NCBI GenBank assembly: GCA_005888695.1
Contig: VBBH01000031.1
Coordinates: forward strand, 1-25,124
DNA length: 25,124 nucleotides
Reading direction: 5' to 3'
From: Candidatus Bathyarchaeota archaeon
GTDB taxonomy: Archaea; Thermoproteota; Bathyarchaeia; 40CM-2-53-6
The stretch's first letter is position 1; every line of letters starts with the position of its first letter. Shown one piece after another: positions 6,922 through 14,116 of the stretch. The translations under genes and the position numbers were made by a program. The notes under the pieces are model-generated. The model was not told the DNA's origin, ran no database searches, and saw only the letters and a program-made list of their open reading frames with translations.

Positions 6922-7989
6922 TTGAGCTCGAAACAAGATTCGTTCCATTACATGCAACTCCCTAGAGAGGTAATTGTTGGCCGCGGCGTTTTGGACCGGA
7001 CAGGCGAGGTCTGTGAACGTTTGGGATTCCGCGGGACAGCACTGATAGTCTCCGGACCTGTAACCTATCCGTTGGCGGGCGTCAGAGTGGCAAAATCCGT
7101 TGCGAAGACAGGCTCGAAAGTGGAACATGTCATCGTGAAAGAATCCACGGAGGCCAGTCTAGACTCGGTGGTAAAGGAGGTGAAGAGAACAAAGGCGAGG
7201 TTGGTGCTCGGGCTCGGAGGAGGCAAGGACATCGACTTGGCAAAGCTAGCCTCGGCCAAGAGCGGGATCCCCTTCCTGAGCATTCCTACAGCCGCTAGCC
7301 ATGATGGGATCGCAAGTCCTTACGCGTCGATAAAGGGTGCAGAGAAGCCGTATTCGATACGTGCGCAGGCACCCTCCGCGATTCTTACAGATGTGGAGGC
7401 AATTGCTGGATCACCATATAGATTGCTGGCCGCTGGTTGTGGAGACGTTGTCGCAAAGTATTCTGCTGTTAAGGATTGGCAGTTGGCTCACAAGTTGAAA
7501 AATGAATACTATGGTGACTACGCCGCTGAGCTGGCCTTGATGAGTGCCGAGCTTGTGACGAAGAACGCTAAGGAGATAGTAGAGCGCCGCATAGGCGGAG
7601 TGAGGACTGTTGTCGAGGCTTTGATAAGTTGCGGAGTCGCGATGAGCATTGCAGGTAGCTCTCGTCCCTGCAGCGGTGCCGAGCACCTATTCAGTCATGC
7701 CTTGGACATCATCGCAGGCGAGACTAGCTTGCACGGTGAGAGGACAGGGGTCGGCGCAATATTATGTTCATATCTTCAAGGGTCCAATTGGGAATCCATA
7801 AAATTGTTTCTGAAAGAGATCAGAGCCCCAACAACATCAAAAGAACTGAAAGTATCTGAAGACCAAGTAGTCAAGGCATTGATGACCGCGCATTCGCTCC
7901 GGCCGGATCGGTATACGATTCTTGGCGAGACCGGGATTGCTGAACCCGCCGCCGAGAAAGCTGCAAAAGTCACCGGGGTTATCTCATAG
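6922..7989 (+). CDS. egsA: sn-Glycerol-1-phosphate dehydrogenase
   Basis: A 355-aa NAD(P)-dependent, zinc-containing enzyme that reduces dihydroxyacetone phosphate to sn-glycerol-1-phosphate, setting archaeal lipid stereochemistry. Family marks are the nucleotide-binding GLGGGKDIDLAKL (97-109), IPTAASHDGIASPYAS (121-136), GCGDVVAKYSAVKDW (172-186, with the Asp zinc ligand) and SGAEHLFSHALD (251-262) with LHGERTGVG (270-278), carrying the two His zinc ligands. All catalytic positions are intact. Annotated from TTG 6922; an in-frame ATG at 6952 sits just before the conserved QLPREVIVG and is an equally good start, as neither has a clear Shine-Dalgarno. It lies 8 bases after DUF2070 and 3 bases before EndA, indicating one transcript. 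Confidence 0.93.
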   Translation: MSSKQDSFHYMQLPREVIVGRGVLDRTGEVCERLGFRGTALIVSGPVTYPLAGVRVAKSVAKTGSKVEHVIVKESTEASLDSVVKEVKRTKARLVLGLGGGKDIDLAKLASAKSGIPFLSIPTAASHDGIASPYASIKGAEKPYSIRAQAPSAILTDVEAIAGSPYRLLAAGCGDVVAKYSAVKDWQLAHKLKNEYYGDYAAELALMSAELVTKNAKEIVERRIGGVRTVVEALISCGVAMSIAGSSRPCSGAEHLFSHALDIIAGETSLHGERTGVGAILCSYLQGSNWESIKLFLKEIRAPTTSKELKVSEDQVVKALMTAHSLRPDRYTILGETGIAEPAAEKAAKVTGVIS

Positions 7990-7992
7990 GGA

Positions 7993-8577
7993 TTGCCGAG
8001 CAATAATCGCGGCTTGATGCACTGCGAGGCAGAACTTGTCGGAAGTAGGTTGATTGTCTGGGATCACAAAGCTGGCCTTGAAATCTACAGATCCGGCTTT
8101 TTCGGCAAACCCGTGGGAATCCCGAAACCCAAGCCCGAACAGGAATTCGACGTTCCGCTTCTACTCGATCTAATGGAAGGCCTCTATCTTCTCGAAGAAG
8201 GAAGAATAATCGTCGTTGATTCCAAGAGCAGAAAAAGTGTAGGCCGTCAAGTCTTGCTGGCCGCCGCGCGTCGAACCTACAGAGGCTTCGAGCTTGCCTA
8301 CAGGGTTTACAAGGACCTAAGGGACAAGGGGTTCATAGTAACTCCCGGAATCAAGTTTGGCGCCGACTTTGCAGTGTACGAGCGTGGCCCCGGAATAGAC
8401 CACGCACCCTTCATCGTCTCCGTGGAAACCCCAGATTCGTTAATGGGGCCCTTCGAGGTTGTTCGAGCCGGAAGATTAGCGACCACTGTTAGAAAACAAT
8501 TCATAATCGCAATCCCCGACAAGAAGAAGGGCAGCAGCAAAGTCCGCTATATCGTCTTCAGATGGTTCAAAGCCTGA
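7993..8577 (+). CDS. endA: tRNA-splicing endonuclease
   Basis: A 194-aa archaeal EndA that cleaves the bulge-helix-bulge at intron borders of pre-tRNAs. The C-terminal nuclease domain holds the standard catalytic triad: Y129 in FAVYERGPG, H137 in DHAPFIV and K168 in TTVRKQFIIAI. The N-terminal domain (about 10-90) is the usual dimerisation part. Length matches the homodimer/homotetramer-type subunit rather than the 350-aa two-repeat form. A TTG at 7993 overlaps the egsA tail region by spacing of 3 bases; an ATG at 8017 is a plausible alternative start just before the conserved EAELVGSRLIV. Its link to lipid genes is probably just operon packing. Confidence 0.93.
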   Translation: MPSNNRGLMHCEAELVGSRLIVWDHKAGLEIYRSGFFGKPVGIPKPKPEQEFDVPLLLDLMEGLYLLEEGRIIVVDSKSRKSVGRQVLLAAARRTYRGFELAYRVYKDLRDKGFIVTPGIKFGADFAVYERGPGIDHAPFIVSVETPDSLMGPFEVVRAGRLATTVRKQFIIAIPDKKKGSSKVRYIVFRWFKA

Positions 8578-8589
8578 GACATTCCTTCA

Positions 8590-9816
8590 CTAGCGAATGG
8601 TCAGTTCCTCTAAGCTCCGCGGATACTCCGTTATGAAACTCATTCCAGACTTCGTTATCGCCACAGTGTCTGAATGTCGGAATCCCGCGTAACCTGGGAC
8701 ATACAAGCCTGGCTCACAGGAAAACACCATGCCAGGCTTCATGACTGTGTAGTCGCCTGGATCAAGCCATGGAGGCTCATGCCCTTCAAGGCCAATTCCA
8801 TGGCCCGTATGATGAAGGAGGTGCTTTTCCAAGCCAAGTTTCTGCACTGTGACTTTTGCTGCTTGGTCTACAGTCCGACATTCTACTCCGGGTCCGAAGG
8901 TCTTGAGAGCCGAGGTTTGCGCCTCCAGCATCGCCGCGAAGTACTTCTCGGCCTTAGAGGTTGGTTTTCCAACTATGACCGTTCTTTCGAGCTCGCTGGT
9001 GTAGCCGCCGATCTCAACTCCAGCCTCACTCACCAATACATCTCCACGCCTGATCTTTCGTCTGGTGAAGACTGTATGAGGTATCGCGGATTCTGGCCCA
9101 ACTTGCCCACGATAGCCTACGACAAGAGGAGACAGGGCCCACTTGAGTTGGCGATAACTTCCATTCAACCGTTTCAGCATCCTTTCGAGTCCTTCTAGGC
9201 TTGCCCTTACACCAGTAATGACATCCCAGGAGCCGGCTGATGTATTCTCGAGCAGAATGTCGTGGGCCGTCCTCGACCATTTGGCGCTCTCGCGTAACAA
9301 TCGTAGTTCCGAGTTTGATTTGACGAGTCTCATTTTGTCGATGATGTCTCTGCCGTCTAGGAATCTGGCATTACGCATCACGTTGCTCAGTGAAGGGCCA
9401 CGGTATCCGTATCCACCTGCTGCTCCTTCGAAAGAGTCGGTCGCGATTCTTCCCTTTCTCAGTTCCTTCGTATTCAGGACCTTTGCGAAATATTTTATTG
9501 GATGCTCTTTGCCCGGATAATCCGGATATGAATAGACCTCATCGATCAAACGAGCGTCTTGGCGTACGTGCTCGTGTTCCAGTGCTGGGCCCATAATGAA
9601 AATAGGTCCGTCCTCGGGGATTACGACAGCCAGCGGCCGCTCAGTTGGAAGGTAGCTGAATCCAGTCGCGTAGAGTATCCTTGTTGGGTCGACTAGATAT
9701 AGTGCTTTCAGCCGACGCTGACTCAATTGTCGGCGAATTTTTTGAAGACGCTGTTTATGCTCCGTTTCAGAGATTACTAGTTCGGTCAATTCCGACTTAC
9801 TTTCCCGGTGACTCAA
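8590..9816 (-). CDS. M24-family 'pita-bread' protein with altered metal ligands (Xaa-Pro peptidase/creatinase-like)
   Basis: A 408-aa protein with a creatinase-like N-terminal domain (about 20-155) and a C-terminal M24 domain (165-400). The five ligands of Xaa-Pro aminopeptidases (D, D, H, E, E) align here to E264 (VSEAG instead of VDAG), E275 (SELERT instead of SDITRT), H339 (TGHGIGLEGHE), E368 (SCEPGLY) and S382 (FRHSDTV instead of RIEDTV). Three of five therefore differ, while H247, H339, H346 and E368 remain. Substitutions of this kind occur in M24 relatives that are not classical dimetal peptidases, such as creatinase-type hydrolases, so the substrate is open. Annotated from TTG 9816; TTG at 9789 would avoid overlap with the small upstream ORF. 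It converges on endA with a 12-base gap. Confidence 0.85.
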   Translation of the reverse strand: MSHRESKSELTELVISETEHKQRLQKIRRQLSQRRLKALYLVDPTRILYATGFSYLPTERPLAVVIPEDGPIFIMGPALEHEHVRQDARLIDEVYSYPDYPGKEHPIKYFAKVLNTKELRKGRIATDSFEGAAGGYGYRGPSLSNVMRNARFLDGRDIIDKMRLVKSNSELRLLRESAKWSRTAHDILLENTSAGSWDVITGVRASLEGLERMLKRLNGSYRQLKWALSPLVVGYRGQVGPESAIPHTVFTRRKIRRGDVLVSEAGVEIGGYTSELERTVIVGKPTSKAEKYFAAMLEAQTSALKTFGPGVECRTVDQAAKVTVQKLGLEKHLLHHTGHGIGLEGHEPPWLDPGDYTVMKPGMVFSCEPGLYVPGYAGFRHSDTVAITKSGMSFITEYPRSLEELTIR

Positions 9817-9970
9817 GGTTCCACAAAATAAGAAGCTTTACGGGTTCCTCGAGGACTCGATGGTTCTGGCGAGTCTGCTTTACTAGAATCTCTCTTTCGA
9901 TTCGCGCGAGCATGTATTCCCAAAAAGCCCTTTCACGTCGCGAGGCTGTGTGGAGTACAGGTGAAGGCAC
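9797..9970 (-). CDS. Possible 57-aa helical protein upstream of the M24 gene
   Basis: An ORF from GTG 9970 to TAA 9797 on the minus strand, too short to be obvious by length. Its product is basic and strongly helical in character (core RRERAFWEYMLARIEREI, then EEPVKLLILWNL) and has the look of a small DNA- or protein-binding helical bundle. I recognise no family. Its stop overlaps the annotated TTG start of the M24 gene and lies 8 bases before the alternative TTG at 9789, an arrangement consistent with translational coupling. An AT-rich TATA-like stretch (10027-10040) lies about 60 bases upstream on the correct strand. No good Shine-Dalgarno precedes the GTG. Codon composition resembles the neighbours, but the ORF could be fortuitous. 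Confidence 0.4.
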   Translation of the reverse strand: MPSPVLHTASRRERAFWEYMLARIEREILVKQTRQNHRVLEEPVKLLILWNLESPGK

Positions 9971-10311
9971 TCCGAAAGTCTTCTTTCACGTCTTAAGACA
10001 AGTGAATCAGCCCCCCTTTTTTTCACAATTTTATTTTCTAAAGCGCCCTATTTTGGAAGGGAACTGCCTCTAATCGTTCATTATGCTAGGAAAAGCATTT
10101 TGCGGAAACGGGTTTATTCATTTAAACATAGCGGAATTTCACGAGGACAGCATCGGGGGCCAGAAAAAGCGAGCTCCGATTGCCAATCAGGGCTCAAAAT
10201 GAACGAGTTCTGCCACAAATGCGATTGGTAGGCTAGATTTTGTTAAGCGGGGGTGTTTTGAACACGCGTTCGTCTCCCGGAACAGGAAGTATGAATATCC
10301 GGCCCGAGAGG
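9971..10311. other. AT-rich intergenic region
   Basis: 341 bases with no convincing gene. It holds a C6T7 tract (10011-10023), a minus-strand TATA-like element (10027-10040), a self-complementary TTTAAA (10121-10126) that could be a TATA box in either direction, and a small hairpin GTGTT-TTG-AACAC (10253-10265) just beyond the stop of the HEAT-repeat gene, which may be that gene's 3' end. Confidence 0.5.
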
Positions 10312-10812
10312 TCAGGTCTTTTGGGTTCGCGATCTAAGATGCTTGAGAAACGCTAGGTCTGCCAAGGCGATCTCAGCTGAGTATCGGACGTCCTCGTCCA
10401 AATCCTGTGCCGCTTTCTGAAGCCCTGACCTCGCCCGCTCGTCTCCAATTGACCCCAACGCCACGGCCGACTCATGCCGAACAAGGACGCTGTCGTCCTG
10501 CTCCATGGCTTCGATCAATGCTGGTACTGCCGATTTGAATCCCAGCTGGCCCAGAACGAAAGCAGCTTCATGCCTAACAAGAGGACTTGCATCCTCCCGC
10601 AGGACCTTTGCTAATGGTGACACTGCTCCTTCGTCTTTTAAATCTGCTAGCATGCACACCGCGTGCACTCTCAAGAATAGGCTCGGTCGACTCTCCAATA
10701 CATTTCGGAAATGGTTTACGTCCCTTTTGGAAAAAGCCCACTCCATCTTCTCCAGAATCTGAAAGTCCTTCGAATAATCAACCGCATCCTTCAACCTAGG
10801 ACTTGTCTCCAC
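10312..10812 (-). CDS. HEAT-repeat protein resembling one half of deoxyhypusine hydroxylase
   Basis: A 166-aa all-helical protein built of about four HEAT/PBS-lyase-type repeats. Two consecutive repeats carry His-Glu pairs: VRHEAAFVLGQL (H81-E82) and VRHESAVALGSIGD (H113-E114), 32 residues apart. Eukaryotic deoxyhypusine hydroxylase (DOHH) has the same arrangement, with HE pairs about 33 residues apart in each of two halves, together binding a di-iron centre. Here only one half exists, so an iron site would need a homodimer. A role in hypusine formation on aIF5A is an inference; plain scaffold HEAT proteins can also carry HE pairs. Annotated from GTG 10812, but a TTATAA (10813-10818) abuts it, so a leaderless start at TTG 10794 (about 22 bases from the box) may be real. 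Confidence 0.8.
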   Translation of the reverse strand: METSPRLKDAVDYSKDFQILEKMEWAFSKRDVNHFRNVLESRPSLFLRVHAVCMLADLKDEGAVSPLAKVLREDASPLVRHEAAFVLGQLGFKSAVPALIEAMEQDDSVLVRHESAVALGSIGDERARSGLQKAAQDLDEDVRYSAEIALADLAFLKHLRSRTQKT

Positions 10813-10851
10813 TTATAACATCCCAAAATCTGGGCGATTATTCGCGATATT

Positions 10852-10957
10852 TCAATTCTTGTTGGAAGCATCTGGCTTTGACTCAGATTCTGATCCCATT
10901 GCTTTCTCGAAGCATACAGAACAATAAGGCCCGTCGTATGGACCGTGCTTGGTGCAT
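10852..10957 (-). pseudogene. Small zinc-ribbon ORF, apparently out of frame with its start
   Basis: On the minus strand a consensus-like GAGGAGG (10963-10969) sits 5 bases before an ATG at 10957. Read from that ATG the frame gives only 24 unconvincing residues. The +1 frame beginning one base later gives 34 codons to TGA 10852 with a zinc-ribbon pattern, CTKHGPYDGPYCSVCFEKA, and an acidic/polar tail. That frame has no ATG, GTG or TTG before an upstream stop. The likely readings are a one-base frameshift (real or an assembly error) at the start of a small zinc-binding protein, or a non-standard start. It lies between IMP dehydrogenase and the HEAT protein on the same strand. Confidence 0.4.
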
Positions 10958-11034
10958 GATTGCCTCCTCTTACCGGCTGGCCAGAGGAGTCTTAGTCTAC
11001 CTTTTTTCTTTCGCGAGTTTGACGTGTCTCAGCC

Positions 11035-12504
11035 CTAGACCCTTTCGGGGGATTCTGATGGCAGTAAGATGTCGTGAGGTCTGGCTTCTTCAGAGCCGGA
11101 TTGAGATATCGCGGCCAGTCTTGCCTTCTCCCATAGCTCCGGCACCTTTCGAGCACCAGCATAGCCCATCGAAGCCTGTAACCCGGCAGTCAATTCTTGG
11201 ATCACGACGTTGACTTCGCCTTTGTACGGAACCCAACCCTCGACTCCTTCCGGCAGTCCCTTTGAAGGAGCACCATATCGATCCGTTGCTAATCTCTTAG
11301 CCATGGCCGATGGACTCCCCATTCCTCGGTATTGCTTGTAGTATCGGCCACCTATAGCGATCAAAGTGCCAGGAGCCTCTCTGCATCTAGCGAATAGGTT
11401 CCCGATCATCACTGCAGACGCGCCCAAAGAGAGGGCAACAGCAGCGTCGCCCGGGCCCCTTATTCCGCCATCGGAGATGATCGGAACCTTCGATCCATAA
11501 GTCTGGACGGCGTCTGCGACCTGTGCGGTTGCGTAAACAGTAGGAGAGCCTGCTTTCGTCGACTCCAGTGTCGTGCAGATCGAGCCTGAGCCTATTCCTA
11601 CCCTGAACCCTGCGATGCCTTCCAATTTCGTTAGGGCATCCTCGGCAGCCTTGTATGTACCGATGCTGCCAACGATCACATCTGCTTCGACCTCTTCAAG
11701 CATCTTCTTGGTCGAGTTGAATACGTTCGCATTGTGGAAGTGTGAGACGTCAATTACAAGTATGTCAACAATTTCGTCAAGCATCTTTGCTCTCTTGAGG
11801 TCGAAGGGAGAGACTGCGGCACCGAGGAGTAGCTGGCCGTTTTCGTCACGGGCAGCGTTTGGAAAGCGTCCTCTCAACAACATGTCTTTGATCGTGATCA
11901 ATCCCTTCAGCCTTCCTTGCTTGTCGGTCAAAGGAAGCTTCTCGACTCTGTGCTTGTGAAGAAGCTCCTTCGCCCCTTCGATATTGGTGTCTTCCGGGGC
12001 AGTTACTACCTTCTTCGTCATAACATCCTTGACGAGAAGTCCAGGGTCCGCGAACCTAACGTCTCTACCCGTAACTATCCCAACAAGGGTCTCGCCCTCA
12101 ACAACTGGCAGTCCGGAAATGTTGTGCTTCTGCATTAGTTCAGTTGCATATCTGACGGTCTCCGCGGAGCTTATCGTGATAACGTCCTTTATGATCAAGG
12201 ATTCCGCCCGTTTCACTTTTCGTGCCATCTCCACTTCCTCCTCCGCCGTGCAGTTTCTGTGAAGTACTCCTAATCCGCCGAGCCTGGCAAGGGCGATAGC
12301 CATGTCGCTCTCGGTCACAGTATCCATCGGACTGGAGATGAAGGGTATGTTGATCGAGTGATGGAGAGTTGCTTGGGTAGACAGTTCCACCTGTGACGGC
12401 TCAACCTCCGTCCAGCCTGGCAACAAAATTAGATCTCGAAAAGTTACAGCGAGGTCGGTCTGACTCGCCTTAGCCCGGAATCCTTCTCCCTGTATAACTC
12501 CCAT
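11035..12504 (-). CDS. guaB: IMP dehydrogenase (divergent, with CBS pair)
   Basis: Oxidises IMP to XMP with NAD+, the committed step to GMP. From ATG 12504 the protein has 489 residues, the normal length. It begins GFRAKASQTDLAVTFRDLILLPG, has SSPMDTVTE, a Bateman CBS pair (about 100-210), IDVSHFHNAN, the catalytic loop GSGSICTTLE (Cys310), SDGGIRGPGD and the flap with RGMGSPSAM and the base-forming DRY (Arg409-Tyr410). Several usually invariant positions differ: GPGSICTTR is GSGSICTTL, AGNV is VGSI, and DTAHGH is DVSHFH. The frame is open to TTG 12624 and this extension would contain CSHCGKAF plus a further Cys, a possible zinc knuckle, but it overlaps the divergent adenosylhomocysteinase start, so I prefer 12504. 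The same positions could fit a GMP reductase-like relative, though the CBS pair and flap favour IMPDH. Confidence 0.88.
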   Translation of the reverse strand: MGVIQGEGFRAKASQTDLAVTFRDLILLPGWTEVEPSQVELSTQATLHHSINIPFISSPMDTVTESDMAIALARLGGLGVLHRNCTAEEEVEMARKVKRAESLIIKDVITISSAETVRYATELMQKHNISGLPVVEGETLVGIVTGRDVRFADPGLLVKDVMTKKVVTAPEDTNIEGAKELLHKHRVEKLPLTDKQGRLKGLITIKDMLLRGRFPNAARDENGQLLLGAAVSPFDLKRAKMLDEIVDILVIDVSHFHNANVFNSTKKMLEEVEADVIVGSIGTYKAAEDALTKLEGIAGFRVGIGSGSICTTLESTKAGSPTVYATAQVADAVQTYGSKVPIISDGGIRGPGDAAVALSLGASAVMIGNLFARCREAPGTLIAIGGRYYKQYRGMGSPSAMAKRLATDRYGAPSKGLPEGVEGWVPYKGEVNVVIQELTAGLQASMGYAGARKVPELWEKARLAAISQSGSEEARPHDILLPSESPERV

Positions 12505-12617
12505 ATTCCACATGCACTCTGGCCTTAGAAAAGCCTTTCCGCAGTGGGAGCAACGTTCAGGAGGCCAGGATCGATCTGATAAGTCACTTCGAGGTCGAAC
12601 TCGATCGAGCACGTGCA

Positions 12618-13871
12618 ATGACAATGAGCATAGTCAAGGATCCGAGCCTCGCCGCTACGGGCAGAGTGAAAATGAAATGGGCACGCGACAACATGCCAGT
12701 CCTCGCCCGAATCGCGAAGCGATTCGCCGCGTCGAAAACCTTCAAAGGACATCGAATCGGAATGTGCCTCCACTTGGAAGCAAAGACTGCCGTACTCGCC
12801 GAGGATTTCCTAAGGAGCGGCGCCGAACGCGTTGCGATAACCGGCAGTAACCCGCTTTCGACTCAAGACGATGTTGCAGCCGCTCTAGCCGAAACCGGTG
12901 TCTACGTCTATGCTTGGAGAGGAGTAACTGCGAAAGATCACGGATCCAATCTCGAGAGAGTCCTCGACACTGATCCAGACATATTGATCGACGACGGTGC
13001 CGAACTCTCTATCGCTGCCCATCAGAGAGGAAAGGCGTACACTCGAAAAGTGATCGGCGCCTGCGAAGAGACAACAACTGGAGTCATGAGATTGAAGGCC
13101 ATGGAAAGTGACGGGAGGCTCAACTTTCCGATCATAGCGGTAAATGATGCTCTCACCAAGTACCTATTCGACAGTCGTTACGGTACTGGCCAATCCGGAC
13201 TTGAAGGGATAATGAGAGCAACGAATCTTCTGATAGCGGGTCGCAACATCGTCGTTGCAGGCTATGGGTGGGTCGGACGAGGGGTGGCAGAGAGAGCGAA
13301 GGGACTTGGCGCCAGAGTGATAGTGACAGAGGTCAATCCTGTCCGGGCACTAGAGGCTCTCATGGAAGGATACGATGTGATGCCAATGGATGAAGCGGCT
13401 AAGATTGGAGACCTTTTCATAACTGCAACCGGGAATATTGACATCATCACCTCTCGCCACATGATGAAGATGTCCGACAAGGCCATCCTATGCAACGTAG
13501 GACACTTCGATGTTGAGGTTAGCGTGAAGGATCTGGAAAGGATCGCGGTAAGGAAGAGGCAAGCACGGAGTGGGGTCACGGAGTATGTGCTTCCAGGAGG
13601 GAAGAGACTCTATGTTCTGTCGGAGGGCAGGCTTGTCAACCTAGCCGCTGCGGACGGGCATCCTGCTGAGGTTATGGACATGAGCTTTGCGGATCAGATG
13701 CTTTCGGCAGATTATCTAAAACGGAACGGCGGAAGACTGCCGGACAAAGTCCTCAAGGTTCCGGATGAGATCGATGTCCGAGTCGCTGAGGAAAGGCTTT
13801 CTGCTTTTGGCCGTAAGATTGATCGGCTCACTTCTTCCCAGCAGAAGTACCTAAGGTCCTGGCGCAATTGA
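12618..13871 (+). CDS. ahcY: S-adenosyl-L-homocysteine hydrolase
   Basis: A 417-aa enzyme that splits S-adenosylhomocysteine into adenosine and homocysteine, relieving product inhibition of methyltransferases. Visible family signatures are the N-terminal KMKWARDNMPVL, HLEAKTAVLAEDF, the GACEETTTGVMRL segment that contacts substrate, the NAD-binding VVAGYGWVGRGVAERA with the Gly-rich loop, FITATGNIDII, NVGHFDVEV and the C-terminal MDMSFADQ. All key segments are present and the length is that of archaeal/bacterial enzymes lacking the plant-type insertion. ATGs at 12618 and 12624 are both usable; the second gives MSIVKDPS, closer to the usual N-terminus. Divergent from IMP dehydrogenase, with only about 113 bases between preferred starts. 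I see no SAH riboswitch-like fold or clear TATA box there. Confidence 0.95.
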   Translation: MTMSIVKDPSLAATGRVKMKWARDNMPVLARIAKRFAASKTFKGHRIGMCLHLEAKTAVLAEDFLRSGAERVAITGSNPLSTQDDVAAALAETGVYVYAWRGVTAKDHGSNLERVLDTDPDILIDDGAELSIAAHQRGKAYTRKVIGACEETTTGVMRLKAMESDGRLNFPIIAVNDALTKYLFDSRYGTGQSGLEGIMRATNLLIAGRNIVVAGYGWVGRGVAERAKGLGARVIVTEVNPVRALEALMEGYDVMPMDEAAKIGDLFITATGNIDIITSRHMMKMSDKAILCNVGHFDVEVSVKDLERIAVRKRQARSGVTEYVLPGGKRLYVLSEGRLVNLAAADGHPAEVMDMSFADQMLSADYLKRNGGRLPDKVLKVPDEIDVRVAEERLSAFGRKIDRLTSSQQKYLRSWRN

Positions 13872-13877
13872 TCTTCA

Positions 13878-13906
13878 TGCACAGCCATCTGCACAGTGTT
13901 GCACAG
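13878..13906 (+). repeat. Three direct repeats of TGCACAG
   Basis: Copies begin at 13878, 13890 and 13900, so spacing is 12 and 10 bases, roughly one helical turn each. They start 6 bases after the adenosylhomocysteinase stop and lie about 210-240 bases before the ABC permease start. This looks like a tandem protein-binding site, but could be chance in a short stretch. Confidence 0.4.
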
Positions 13907-13974
13907 GAACAGCCCGGTTGATGAAACCTGCACTTTTTGGACTGATACTAGTCAAACGGCTCTGAGGGCCCCGA

Positions 13975-14000
13975 CCCTTCTTTCGGCTTTGCCGTAAGGG
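13975..14000 (+). other. Nested hairpin downstream of adenosylhomocysteinase
   Basis: CCCTT (13975-13979) pairs with AAGGG (13996-14000), enclosing an inner CGGC-TTT-GCCG hairpin (13984-13994) with a 4-nt left bulge and a 1-nt right bulge. No T-run follows. It could be an mRNA 3'-end structure of the upstream gene or part of the ABC-operon leader. Confidence 0.35.
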
Positions 14001-14116
14001 GCACAACGGGCAATGTTCCTAACGCGTCGATCGTAAGCGTGTACAAACGTTACCTGGGCTTCCAAACCTAATTAGTTCTGACGAGGGATTTCGGCTATTC
14101 CCGGAGGTTGTAACAC

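Noticed and set aside
9681..10073. 130-codon plus-strand ORF
   Set aside because: Its first half is antisense to the well-supported M24 gene, it lacks a ribosome site, and the product has no domain-like pattern.
10199..10231. Micro-ORF on the plus strand with a CxxC (MNEFCHKCDW)
   Set aside because: Only ten codons, no Shine-Dalgarno, and the TATA-like TTTAAA is too far upstream for a leaderless start; noted as a possible relic only.
12505..12624. N-terminal extension of IMP dehydrogenase to TTG 12624
   Set aside because: It would overlap the divergent adenosylhomocysteinase start, and the normal IMPDH length and N-terminus are reached from ATG 12504; kept only as a finding.
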